Shown: positions 36,903 to 45,135 of the stretch, piece after piece
Layout of the letters: each line of letters begins with the position of its first letter
Position numbering within the stretch: the first letter of the stretch is position 1
From: DASUPK01 sp963774305
GTDB lineage: Bacteria; Actinomycetota; Thermoleophilia; Solirubrobacterales; 70-9
Length of the DNA: 64,000 nucleotides
NCBI GenBank assembly: GCA_963774305.1
Contig: CAVZEM010000005.1
Coordinates: forward strand, 248,001 to 312,000
Direction of reading: 5' to 3'
Program-made: the position numbers and the translations under genes
The notes under the pieces: model-generated
Databases searched by the model: none
What the model was told of the DNA's origin: nothing
Seen by the model: the letters and a program-made list of their open reading frames with translations, nothing else

Positions 36903-37349
36903 ATGTTCGTTCTCATCGTCGGCTGTGGGAGGGTTGGGTCCTCCGTCGCGCGGAGCATGCTGCGCGAGGGACACGAGGTCTCGTGTCTCGACGAGGATCC
37001 CGAGGCGCACGCGCGCCTCGAGGTCAACCTCGATCGCTCCTGGGAGGACAGCGGCGGTCAGTTCACCGTTGGCACGGCCCTCGAGGAGGAGGCGCTGACG
37101 TCGGCGGGTATAGAGCGCGCGGACGCGTTCATCGCCTCCACCGACGGAGACAACACGAACATCGTCGTCGCCCAGCTCGCGAAGCGGAAGTTCAACGTCC
37201 CGACGGTGATCGCCCGCATCCTCGATCCGCTGAGGGCCGAGTGGTACGAGAAGCAGGGCGTCAACACGATCTGCCCGACGCGCATCGCCATCGAGATGCT
37301 GGAGAAGGAGGTCCTGGAGGCCGCCGGTTCCGGGGCCGGCCCCGGCTGA
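36903..37349 (+). CDS. TrkA-type RCK_N protein 1 (K+ uptake regulator)
   Basis: 148 aa. MFVLIVGCGRVGSSVARSML is the NAD-binding RCK_N Rossmann motif, and the protein ends just after DPLRAEWYEKQGVNTICPTR, so there is no RCK_C domain. The TGA overlaps the ATG of the second RCK gene (TGATG). Such pairs gate Trk/Ktr K+ channels by nucleotide binding. The 178 bp upstream, between it and the divergent EAL gene, hold only presumed promoters. Confidence 0.85.
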   Translation: MFVLIVGCGRVGSSVARSMLREGHEVSCLDEDPEAHARLEVNLDRSWEDSGGQFTVGTALEEEALTSAGIERADAFIASTDGDNTNIVVAQLAKRKFNVPTVIARILDPLRAEWYEKQGVNTICPTRIAIEMLEKEVLEAAGSGAGPG

Positions 37350-38038
37350 TGGGCGAGGGCAAGTACATCATCATCGCCGGCGCCGGCAAGGTGGGCTGGA
37401 ATCTCGCGCGGGAGCTGCTCGAAAAGGGCAACGAGGTCACCGTGATCGAGGACAACCGGAACCGGTACACCACCGTCGAGCAGGAGCTCGAGCACAACAT
37501 CCAGTACGGCGACGCCTCGGAGCTTTGGGTTCTCGAGCGAGCGGGTATCTCTCGGGCCGACATGGTGATCGCGGTGACCGGCGACGACGAGGACAACATG
37601 CTGATCTGCCAGGTCGCGAAGGAGAAGTACCTGGTCGACCGGATCATCGCCCGCGTCAACAACCCCCGGAACCGGCCCCACTTCGAGCTGCTCGGGATCA
37701 AGCCCTACGTCTCGGCGACGGACCTGATCCTGAGGCTGTTGGAGCACGAGGTGCCGGAGTACGGCCTCGTGCATCTGCTCGACCTGCCGGAGGAGCGCCT
37801 GGAGATCATCGAGATGCTGCTCGCGGACGACAGCCGGGTCGCCGGAATGAGGGTCGGGGAGCTCAACATGCCAGAGGGCAGCCTGCTGATCTCGATCCTG
37901 CGCGAGGGGCAGGGTGGTTTCGTGCCGACCCCCGACACGGTGCTTGAGCCGGGCGACGAGGTGCTGGCGGTGCTCGATCCCGGACTCGAGGAGGAGCTGA
38001 AGGCGTTCTTCGGCTCGGACGGTGCCACAGCGGGTTGA
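37349..38038 (+). CDS. TrkA-type RCK_N/RCK_C protein 2
   Basis: 229 aa. RCK_N: YIIIAGAGKVGWNLARELLE, with acidic VIEDNRNRY and the GDASELWVLERAGI loop. RCK_C: about residues 145-225, ending TVLEPGDEVLAVLDPGLEEEL. It is translated from an overlap with RCK protein 1, so a 1:1 complex is likely. No TrkH/KtrB channel subunit gene is in the window; the K+ channel at 6.4 kb lacks its own RCK. Confidence 0.87.
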   Translation: MGEGKYIIIAGAGKVGWNLARELLEKGNEVTVIEDNRNRYTTVEQELEHNIQYGDASELWVLERAGISRADMVIAVTGDDEDNMLICQVAKEKYLVDRIIARVNNPRNRPHFELLGIKPYVSATDLILRLLEHEVPEYGLVHLLDLPEERLEIIEMLLADDSRVAGMRVGELNMPEGSLLISILREGQGGFVPTPDTVLEPGDEVLAVLDPGLEEELKAFFGSDGATAG

Positions 38039-39259
38039 GTATCTGCTGATCGGGGGCTTCGCCTCCGGCTATTGCGCCGCCGAGCTGCGCAAGCGCGGGG
38101 CGGATGGCGACATCCTGCTGGTCGGCCGCGAGCCTGAGCCGCCCTACGAGCGGCCGCCTCTCTCCAAGGAGTACCTGCGCGGTGAGGCGACGCGCGAGGA
38201 CGCCTACGTCAACCCGGTCTCCTGGTACGAGGAGAACGGCGTCGAGCTGCGCAGCGGGACGAACGTGATGTCGCTCGACGTCGAGGCACGGACGGCCAAG
38301 CTGCAGGGCGGGGAGGAGGTCGGCTTCGAGAAGGCGCTGCTCGCCACGGGGGCCAACGTCAACATCCTCAGGGTTGAGGGCGCCGGGCAGGAGGGGATCC
38401 ATTACCTGCGGGCATTCGGCAACTCCGACGGGATTCGCGAGGCGGCCGAGAAGTCCGAGCGGGTGGTGCTGATCGGCGGCAGCTACATCGGCTGCGAGGT
38501 GGCCGCGTCGCTGACCGCCAAAGGGACCAGGTGCGCGATCGTGATGATGGAGGAAGTGGCGCTCTCCCGGACCTTCGGGGAGGAGGCCGGGCGTTGGTTC
38601 CACGAGCTGCTCGAGTCGAAGGGCGTGGAGATCCACGGTGGGGAGACGCTCGAGGCTTTCGAGGGCGACGGCGACGTCAAGGGGGTGGTCACCGAGAGCG
38701 GCAAGGTCGTCGAGGGGGACGCGGTCGTGGTCGGCGCCGGCGTGAAGCCGGATGTGATGCTGGCGCAGCGCGCCGGGTTGGAGGTCGAGGACGGGGTGGT
38801 CTGCGACGAGACGCTGCAGACCTCGGTGGACGGGATCTATGCCGCCGGGGACATCTGCTCGTACGACAGCCGAATCCACGGCCGGCGCCTGCGGGTCGAG
38901 CACTGGGACGTGGCGATGCAGCAGGGCCAGCACGCGGCGCGCTCCATGATGGGCGAGGCCGAGCCGTACGAGGTGGTGCCCTACTTCTTCAGCGATCTCG
39001 CCGATTGGGCCGGCCTCGAGTACGTCGGGCCGGCCACCGACTGGGACGAGGAGATCTGGCGCGGCGACCGGGACGCGGGCGAGTTCACCGTCTTCTACCT
39101 GAAGGACGGCAAGGTAGCCGGGGCCCTGACGGTCGAGCGCTCCGAGGAGCTGGCGCACGCACGCACGCTCCTCGCGGAGGGCGTGGACGTCGCGACGAGA
39201 AGGCGAAGGCGCTGCTCGGGGACCCCGACAGCGACCTGGCTGAGCTCACGCCGAGCTAG
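38022..39259 (+). CDS. FAD/NAD(P)-dependent oxidoreductase (ferredoxin reductase-like), one frame break
   Basis: About 412 aa. FAD site YLLIGGFASGYCAAELRKRG, NAD site RVVLIGGSYIGCEVAASLTA, and FAD-2 motif SVDGIYAAGDIC, in the order of rubredoxin/ferredoxin reductases of the AIF type. Near 39192 a G is missing; adding it gives DEKAKALLGDPDSDLAELTP and a stop at 39257-39259. Without the repair the frame runs on through the tRNA into the HNH gene, which is an artefact. GTG start overlaps the end of the RCK gene. The electron acceptor is unknown. Confidence 0.87.
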
Positions 39260-39304
39260 GCTATGCCGTGAGATCGGGTGGAGTCAGCTTCTCCACTTTG
39301 TCTA

Positions 39305-39375
39305 TGGGGATTGGTGTAGAGGAAGCACGCCTGGTTCTGGTCCAGGAAGCCCGGGTTCGATCCCTGGATCCCCAG
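39305..39375 (+). tRNA. tRNA-Gln (anticodon CTG)
   Basis: Folds as a cloverleaf: acceptor TGGGGAT / ATCCCCA, D stem GTGT / GCAC, anticodon stem CCTGG / CCAGG with loop TTCTGGT (anticodon CTG), 4-base variable loop, T arm CCGGG-TTCGATC-CCTGG, discriminator G. The 3' CCA is not encoded. It reads the CAG codon, dominant in such a GC-rich genome. Confidence 0.93.
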
Positions 39376-39449
39376 TAAGCACAACCGCGGATCAGGGTTC
39401 GATTGCAAAAAGGGCTCGAGTTCCAGGGTTTTTCCGTCTGTCCTGTATG

Positions 39450-39463
39450 CGAACATATGTTCG
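39450..39463. promoter_or_regulatory. SOS box (LexA operator) at the HNH gene
   Basis: CGAACATATGTTCG is a perfect 14-bp palindrome and an exact match to the Gram-positive/actinobacterial SOS consensus CGAAC-N4-GTTCG. It ends one base before the likely ATG at 39465, so LexA bound here would cover the start site. No other copy was noticed in the window. Confidence 0.8.
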
Positions 39464-39464
39464 T

Positions 39465-40106
39465 ATGGCGAGGAAGAGCAACCCAGGACCCAAGCTCCCA
39501 CCCGGAGAAATGCGCGAGCGGGTCAGGGCGCTGTTGTCAGAGGGGCTATCCCAGCGACAGATCGCCGATCGGCTCGGCGTTGGCAAGACGACCGTGAACT
39601 TCCACGCCAGGCGCCTCGATGTCCCGATTGACACTCGCTTTTCCCGGCGCTACGACTGGATGGTGATTCGCGCAGCCTATGAAGGCGGGTTATCCAGGCG
39701 TCAGTGCATGAAGAAGTTCGGGTTCTCGCCTGACGCTTGGCATAAGGCGGTCAAGCGGGGAGCGATCGAGCCGCGCCCGGTATTAACCCCGATCGAGGAG
39801 ATGCTCGTCGTCGGCCGCAAGACCAACCGATCACACCTCAAGCAGCGCCTCATCAAGGAGGGGCTGAAGGAGAATCGCTGCGAGATTTGCGGCATCACGC
39901 GCTGGATGGGCAAGCCGGTCAGCATGCAGCTCCATCACAAGAATGGGGAGGGCTCTGACAATCGCCTGGAAAACATTCAGCTGCTTTGTGGCACGTGCCA
40001 TTCCCAGACCGAGACGTACGGAGGCAAGAAGGGGCTCCGGCGCGCGGAACGGCACCTAAAGCTTGTCGAGACCCCGCCCGGCGACGACACGGTCGAGGCC
40101 CTATAA
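39465..40106 (+). CDS. HNH endonuclease with N-terminal HTH, SOS-box controlled
   Basis: 213 aa. Residues ~15-45 are an HTH (LLSEGLSQRQIADRLGVGKT), a second HTH-like part is GLSRRQCMKKFGFSPDAWHK, and the C-terminus is an HNH module: NRCEICGITRW, MQLHHKNGEGSDNRLENIQL, LCGTCHSQTETYGGKKG. Two CxxC pairs bind zinc and His-His starts the catalytic motif. ATG at 39465 sits directly after the SOS box; an earlier in-frame ATG (39447) would translate through it. Its AT-richer codons and position next to tRNA-Gln suggest acquisition. Could be a selfish homing-type gene or a damage-induced nuclease. Confidence 0.85.
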   Translation: MARKSNPGPKLPPGEMRERVRALLSEGLSQRQIADRLGVGKTTVNFHARRLDVPIDTRFSRRYDWMVIRAAYEGGLSRRQCMKKFGFSPDAWHKAVKRGAIEPRPVLTPIEEMLVVGRKTNRSHLKQRLIKEGLKENRCEICGITRWMGKPVSMQLHHKNGEGSDNRLENIQLLCGTCHSQTETYGGKKGLRRAERHLKLVETPPGDDTVEAL

Positions 40107-40141
40107 ACGCCTCGACGATCCTTGCTACCTTGCGCGGCCGT

Positions 40142-40822
40142 ATGTGGCGCGTGAGGCACCTGATCGTCCTCGCCGCGGCAGTGAGCGCGGGGACCGTGCT
40201 CTCGGCCTGCGGCGGCGACAGCTCGCCGGAGACCCCGATCGTGGTCCCGACCCAAACGTCTTCGCAGGCGGCGACCGGTAAGTCCGACTTCATCGCTCGG
40301 GCCGACTCGATCTGCTCGGAGGCGAACTCCTCGATCGAGCAGTTCGCCGCGTCCGGGCAGGGGGAGAGCGAGGCCGCTCAGATCGCCCAGCTGCGCCAGG
40401 GCGTGATCGATGACATCAAGCAGCTCAACCCGCCCAGCGACACCAACCTGGACGCCTTCCTGAAGGCGATGTCCGACGAGGTCTCGGCCGGCCAGAAGAT
40501 CGGCCTGGCGGTCCAGCGCGGGGAGGATCCGACGCAGTTCGAGAGCGAGCTCGACAACGCCAAGACCCAGGCCGAGACGGCTGCCTCCGCCTACGGGTTC
40601 AAGGAGTGCGGCTCGGCGATCAACGCGTCGAGCTCGACCTCCAGCTCGAGCAGCAGCTCCAGCTCCAGCAGCGGCGGCACCATCACCCCGAGCGCCCCCA
40701 GCTCCTCGAGTGGCACGTCGGGCGGCACCTCCGGCGGCTCAGGGACGAGCGGCAGCAGCGGCACCTCGGGCTCGTCGGGCACCAGCGGATCCAGCGGATC
40801 CGGCGGCATCGGGCCAGGCTAG
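40142..40822 (+). CDS. Lipoprotein with Ser/Gly/Thr-rich tail
   Basis: 226 aa. Signal and lipobox VLSAC, a Thr/Gln linker, a compact helical domain with two cysteines (DSICSEANSSIEQF... YGFKECGSAI; probably a disulfide), then a low-complexity tail of Ser runs and GTSGSS repeats to the end. Such tails usually act as wall-spanning linkers. It is followed immediately by copy B of the 44-nt element. Confidence 0.8.
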   Translation: MWRVRHLIVLAAAVSAGTVLSACGGDSSPETPIVVPTQTSSQAATGKSDFIARADSICSEANSSIEQFAASGQGESEAAQIAQLRQGVIDDIKQLNPPSDTNLDAFLKAMSDEVSAGQKIGLAVQRGEDPTQFESELDNAKTQAETAASAYGFKECGSAINASSSTSSSSSSSSSSSGGTITPSAPSSSSGTSGGTSGGSGTSGSSGTSGSSGTSGSSGSGGIGPG

Positions 40823-40863
40823 CGGCCACCAGGCCGCTCGCTACAGGAGCGGAGGGCGAAGCC
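40820..40863 (+). repeat. 44-nt post-stop element, copy B
   Basis: Starts at the lipoprotein TAG stop. Reads TAGCGGCCACCAGGCCGCTC, six variable bases, then GGAGCGGAGGGCGAAGCC; 37 of 44 positions equal copy A. CCGCTC/GAGCGG hairpin kept. It ends six bases before the stop of the convergent ABC gene. Confidence 0.75.
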
Positions 40864-40869
40864 GGACAG

Positions 40870-42765
40870 CTACGCGACTGAGGCCAAATCCGCCCAGGTC
40901 CCGTAAAGCTCGGCGTAGCGGCCGCCGGCCGCGATCAGCTCGTCGTGCGTCCCGCTCTCGCTGATCCGACCGTTCTCCAGCACGGCGATCCGGTCGGCGC
41001 CGCGAATGGTCGAGAGCCGGTGCGCGATCACGATTGCGGTACGTCCCTTGAGCAGCCGCTCGAGTCCGAGCTCGATCGTCCGCTCGGTCCGCACGTCGAC
41101 GTTGGACGTCGCCTCGTCGAGGATCAGGATTCGCGGCTCGGCCAGCAGCGCCCGTGCGAAGGCGATCAGCTGGCGCTGCCCCGCTGATAGCGACACGCCG
41201 CGCTCGCCCACCTCGGTATCGAAGCCGTTCGGCATCCGCCGGATGAACTCGCCCGCGCCGATCGCGTCGGCGGCGGCCTCGATCTCCTCGTCGGACGCGT
41301 CGGGTCGCCCGAAGGCGATGTTCTCCCGCACCGTGCCCGAGAACAGGAAGCCCTCCTGTGGCACGATCCCGAGCTGGCTGCGCAGGCAGGTCGAGCTCAG
41401 ATCGCGCAGGTCGTTGCCGTCGACCAGCACGGTGCCCCGCTGCGGGTCGTAGAACCGCGAGACCAGCTTCGCGAAGGTGGACTTTCCGGCACCGGTCTCT
41501 CCGACCAGCGCCAGCGTCTGGCCGGCGGGCACATGGATCGAGACGTCCTCGAGCGCCCAGGAGCCCTCATCCGCCTCCTCGTCCAGGGTCTCGATCTTCC
41601 CGCTCGAGCGCTTCAGGCCGGCGGCTCGGTCGAGCCCGTAGGAGAACCAGACGTGATCCATCTCGATCTCGCCGCGCAGCGTCCCGGGGTCGAGCGCGTC
41701 CGGCTTGTCGACCATGTCCGGCTCGGTGTCGAGCAGGTCGAAGATCTTGTCCAGCGCCGCCATCCCCTGCTGGTAGGTCGTGTAGAGGTTGGAGAGCTGC
41801 TGGATCGGGTCGAAGAAGGTGGAGAGGTAGCCAACGAACGCAACCACGATCCCGATCTGCGCGTTCCGGGCGCTCTCGGTCGCAAGATCGAGAGCCTGGT
41901 AGCCGCCGTAGAGCAGGATCACCGCGGTGCCGATCGCCGAGAGCAACTCGACGGCCGGGAAGTACGAGGCATTCAGGTAGACGGTCTTCAGGTTCGCCTG
42001 GCGGTTGAGCTCATTGAGCTCCGCCATCCGGTTCACGTGGCGGCGCTCCTGCGCGAAGCTCCTCACGACCCGCACGCCGCTGAGCGTCTCCTGGAGGTAC
42101 GCGGTCACCTCGGCGATGCGCTCACGGGTGATGCGGTAGGCGCTGGCCGCAACGATCCGGAAGACCAGGCTTGCGATCGCCAGCAGCGGCAGCGTCAGGA
42201 ACACCACCAGCGCCAGCTGAACGTCCGCGATCAGCATGATCACCACGACTCCGACCAGGGTCAGGGTGCTGGAGAACAGGGTGACCACTCCGGTGCTGAT
42301 CAGCTGGTCGAGAGCATCGACGTCGTTGGTGATCCGCGAAATCAGCACGCCGGGCCGGTTGCGGGTGAAGAACCCGATCGACATCTGCTGGAGGTGCGTG
42401 AAGATCCGGATCCGCAGGTCCTGGAGTGCCCGCTCGCCGACCCAGCCGACGAGGTAGGTCTGTAGGTAGCTGGTCGCCCACCCGACTAGCGCGGCGCCGA
42501 GGAAGGCGGCGATGATCAATACGAGGGCCGTCGAGTCTCCGTCGAGGGACACCTTGATCGCCTGACCGACGAGGAACGGCGGTGCCAGGGTCGCGCCGGT
42601 GGCCAGGATCAGGGCGCCGAGCATCAGCCACACCTGACGCCGGTACGGCCGCAGGAGCGAGAACAGCCACTTCACCTTTCGCCAGCGGTTGTCCTCGCCG
42701 CGAATCAGCCGCCACAGCGACCGGAAGAGAGCCAAGAAATTTCCTGCTCCGTTCGTCTCGTTCAC
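40870..42765 (-). CDS. ABC exporter half-transporter (ATPase + permease), canonical site subunit
   Basis: 631 aa. N-terminal six-helix exporter domain, C-terminal ATPase: Walker A LALVGETGAGKSTFAKLVSR, signature LSAGQRQL, Walker B ILILDEATSNVD with the catalytic Glu. A charged insert sits between the membrane domain and the ATPase. GTG start overlaps the stop of the partner ABC gene (GTGA). The two encode a heterodimeric type IV exporter; the substrate (drug, lipid or peptide) is not predictable. Confidence 0.92.
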   Translation of the reverse strand: MNETNGAGNFLALFRSLWRLIRGEDNRWRKVKWLFSLLRPYRRQVWLMLGALILATGATLAPPFLVGQAIKVSLDGDSTALVLIIAAFLGAALVGWATSYLQTYLVGWVGERALQDLRIRIFTHLQQMSIGFFTRNRPGVLISRITNDVDALDQLISTGVVTLFSSTLTLVGVVVIMLIADVQLALVVFLTLPLLAIASLVFRIVAASAYRITRERIAEVTAYLQETLSGVRVVRSFAQERRHVNRMAELNELNRQANLKTVYLNASYFPAVELLSAIGTAVILLYGGYQALDLATESARNAQIGIVVAFVGYLSTFFDPIQQLSNLYTTYQQGMAALDKIFDLLDTEPDMVDKPDALDPGTLRGEIEMDHVWFSYGLDRAAGLKRSSGKIETLDEEADEGSWALEDVSIHVPAGQTLALVGETGAGKSTFAKLVSRFYDPQRGTVLVDGNDLRDLSSTCLRSQLGIVPQEGFLFSGTVRENIAFGRPDASDEEIEAAADAIGAGEFIRRMPNGFDTEVGERGVSLSAGQRQLIAFARALLAEPRILILDEATSNVDVRTERTIELGLERLLKGRTAIVIAHRLSTIRGADRIAVLENGRISESGTHDELIAAGGRYAELYGTWADLASVA

Positions 42766-44531
42766 AGCTTCGCCATCTCCTCGCGCTCCTCGAGGTCGCG
42801 CTGCAGGTAGACGGAGTCCTCGAGCCCCTTCTCGGCGATCTCCTCGTAGAGCGAGCAGCGCTCGAGGAGCTCGTCGTGCGTCCCGCGGTCCACGATCCGG
42901 CCGCGGTCGAGCACCACGATCTCGTCGGCCAGCGAGATCGTCGAGAGGCGGTGGGCGACGATGAACGTGGTGCGCCCCTCCATGGCCTCGCGCAGCCCAA
43001 CCCTGATCTGGGCCTCGGTCCGCGCGTCCACGGAGGACGTGGCGTCGTCGAGGATCAGGATCCGGGGCTCCGCCAGCAGCGCCCTCGCGATCGCGACCCG
43101 CTGACGCTGCCCGCCTGACAGGGTCAGGCCCCGTTCACCGATCACCGTGTCGTAGCCGTCCGGAAGCCGCGTGATGAAGTCGTGCGCCTGAGCGCGCTTC
43201 GCCGCCGCCTTGATCTGCTCCTGGCTGGCGTCGGGGCGGGCGTAGGCGATGTTGCCGCTGACGGTGTCCGAGAAAAGGAAGCTGTCGTCGGCGACGAACG
43301 CGATCTCGGAGCGCAGCGACGCCAGATCGACGTCCTTGATGTCAGCCCCGTCGATCACCACGCGGCCCTCGCTGGGGTCATACAGGCGGGCCAGCAGTCC
43401 GACCAGGCTCGTCTTGCCGGCGGCGGTCGGCCCAACCAGAGCGACGGTGCGGCCGGGCTCAACCTCGAGGTCGATCCCCATCAGCGCCGGCTCGGCGCCG
43501 TCGTAGCGCAGGGTCACCCGCTGGAGCGAGACCTGCCCGCGGCCCTCGGGCAGCGGCGGGGCGCCGGGCGGGCTCTCCATCGACGGCTGCCGGTCGAGGA
43601 TCTCGAACATCCGGTTGCCCGACGCGACGGCCCGCTGGGCCATGCTCAGAGACATGCCCAGCCAGCGCACCGGGCCTGAGAGCAGCACGACGTAGGCGTA
43701 GAACGCGGTCAGATGCCCGACGCTGGTCTGGCCGTGGATCACCTGCAGCCCACCGACCAGGAGTACGGCCGCCAGTCCGAGGTTCGGCATGAAGCCCATC
43801 AGCGGCGTGTAGAAGGCCTGCAGCCGAGTCGAGACCATGCTCTGCTCGAAGACCCGGTTCACCGAGTGCGTGAAGCGGCCGAGCACGTGCCGCTCGCGGG
43901 CGAAGGCCTTGACGATGCGGATCCCGGAGATGCTCTCCTCGGCGCTCGCTGTCACCTCGCCGATCCGCTGCTGGACCTCCTGCTCGGCCGGGCGGTTGCG
44001 GCGGCTGTAGCGCGTCGCAGTTGCCACCAGGAACGGCACCGGCGCCAGCGCGAGGAGGGCGAGCAACGGGTCCAGCACGATCATGAACGCCGCCGCGAAG
44101 AGGATGGTCAGCGCGCTCTGGCTCACCCAGATCAGCCCGTAGCCGAGGAAGAAGCGGATCGACTGCAGGTCGACGGTCGCGCGCGACATCAGCTGGCCCG
44201 TCTGCTGGGTGTCGAAGAAGCCGAGCTCGAGCTTCTGCAGGTGCTCGTAGAAAACCTGGCGGAGGTCGAACTCGACCGCCAGCGAGACCTTGCCGGCAAT
44301 CAGCCTCCGTCCCACGGTCAGCAGCAATCTCAGGACGCCCGCCCCAAGCAGTGCCAGGACCAGCGGCAGGATGTCGTCGCGGCGCTCGTTCTCGATCGCG
44401 TTCACGGCACCTCCGATCAGCAGCGGGATCGCCACCGTCATCCCCATCGCCATCCAGGCGAGGAGCAGCGAGCCGATCAGCTGACGGCGATACGGACGCA
44501 GGAAGCCGAGTAGGCGCCGGAACGTGGGCAT
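42762..44531 (-). CDS. ABC exporter half-transporter, degenerate-site subunit
   Basis: 589 aa. Six-helix exporter domain from FRRLLGFLRPYRRQLIGSLL, then Walker A VGPTAAGKTSLVGLLARLYD, signature TLSGGQRQRV and Walker B ILILDDATSSVD, in which the catalytic Glu is replaced by Asp. One subunit with Asp and one with Glu is the pattern of asymmetric heterodimeric exporters. ATG at 44531 (MPTFRR) is preferred over TTG 44546. Only 38 bp separate it from a divergent gene. Confidence 0.92.
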   Translation of the reverse strand: MPTFRRLLGFLRPYRRQLIGSLLLAWMAMGMTVAIPLLIGGAVNAIENERRDDILPLVLALLGAGVLRLLLTVGRRLIAGKVSLAVEFDLRQVFYEHLQKLELGFFDTQQTGQLMSRATVDLQSIRFFLGYGLIWVSQSALTILFAAAFMIVLDPLLALLALAPVPFLVATATRYSRRNRPAEQEVQQRIGEVTASAEESISGIRIVKAFARERHVLGRFTHSVNRVFEQSMVSTRLQAFYTPLMGFMPNLGLAAVLLVGGLQVIHGQTSVGHLTAFYAYVVLLSGPVRWLGMSLSMAQRAVASGNRMFEILDRQPSMESPPGAPPLPEGRGQVSLQRVTLRYDGAEPALMGIDLEVEPGRTVALVGPTAAGKTSLVGLLARLYDPSEGRVVIDGADIKDVDLASLRSEIAFVADDSFLFSDTVSGNIAYARPDASQEQIKAAAKRAQAHDFITRLPDGYDTVIGERGLTLSGGQRQRVAIARALLAEPRILILDDATSSVDARTEAQIRVGLREAMEGRTTFIVAHRLSTISLADEIVVLDRGRIVDRGTHDELLERCSLYEEIAEKGLEDSVYLQRDLEEREEMAKL

Positions 44532-44569
44532 ACCCCGACTATACAAAGTGAAGTATTAGTCTCCCTGGC

Positions 44570-44956
44570 GTGATTCGAGAGTTGATCAGCTGGCCGATCT
44601 CGATGGCGCGCGCGGCGATCGAGTTGCCGCGCAGCATGCAGCGCAGCATCGACGAGGCGAACGATCTGATGGAGGTCTCGCGCACCCAGCTCGAGGTGAT
44701 GCGCCGCCAGGCGGACCAGGCGCTGGAGCAGGCGGAGCGGATGAACGAATTGCTGGGCCGCGTCGTCAGGCTGACGGAGCCGCTAGAGCGCGCCCAGCGC
44801 GGCGGCGAGTACGTCGCGGAAGGACTGAAACGGGCGATCTTCGGCGCCGAGCAGGCCGTCGCGGAGGCGGAGGAAGCAGCCGAGGATGCGAAGGAGGCAG
44901 CCGCGGAGGCCGAGAAAGCCGCCAAGGACGCGGAGGACAAAGAAGCGGAGCGGTGA
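44570..44956 (+). CDS. Coiled-coil protein, Ala/Glu-rich
   Basis: 128 aa from a GTG. N-terminal amphipathic segment (LISWPISMARAAIEL) and then long helices, with the last 40 residues a near-perfect Ala-Glu-Lys coil (EAEEAAEDAKEAAAEAEKAA). No named domain. It overlaps the next gene by 4 bases (GTGA). Confidence 0.65.
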   Translation: MIRELISWPISMARAAIELPRSMQRSIDEANDLMEVSRTQLEVMRRQADQALEQAERMNELLGRVVRLTEPLERAQRGGEYVAEGLKRAIFGAEQAVAEAEEAAEDAKEAAAEAEKAAKDAEDKEAER

Positions 44957-45135
44957 GTCGTCCCGACGCCGGCCTCTGCGAGCGCTGCCGGCATCAACGC
45001 CTGATCCGCAACACCCGCGGATCCGAGTTCTCGCTCTGCGAGCGCTCCAGGACGGATCCGGACTTCCCGCGTTACCCGCGCCTCCCGGTGACGAGCTGTC
45101 GCGGTTTCCAGGCCCGACCCGTGGGTAATGGCTGA
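44953..45135 (+). CDS. Small Cys-rich protein
   Basis: 60 aa from GTG 44953. AGLCERCRHQRLIRNTRGSE, FSLCERSRTDPDFPRYPRLP and a late Cys (TSCRGF) form a four-cysteine, zinc-finger-like layout. I recognise the RNTRGSxFSLCERS pattern from short actinobacterial proteins of unknown role. Coupled to the upstream coiled-coil gene. Confidence 0.7.
   Translation: MSRPDAGLCERCRHQRLIRNTRGSEFSLCERSRTDPDFPRYPRLPVTSCRGFQARPVGNG

Noticed and set aside
39376..39445. GGGTTCGAT repeated just after tRNA-Gln as an attR site
   Set aside because: Only about 10 bases of the T-loop consensus are repeated; too short to support an integration border.
39260..40106. One giant fusion of the FAD oxidoreductase with the HNH protein across tRNA-Gln
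   Set aside because: The join arises only from a missing G near 39192; with it the FAD gene stops at 39259 and a tRNA lies between the two.
40640..40822. Short tandem repeats as a CRISPR or satellite array
   Set aside because: They encode Ser/Gly/Thr repeats of the lipoprotein tail in frame; there are no spacer units.
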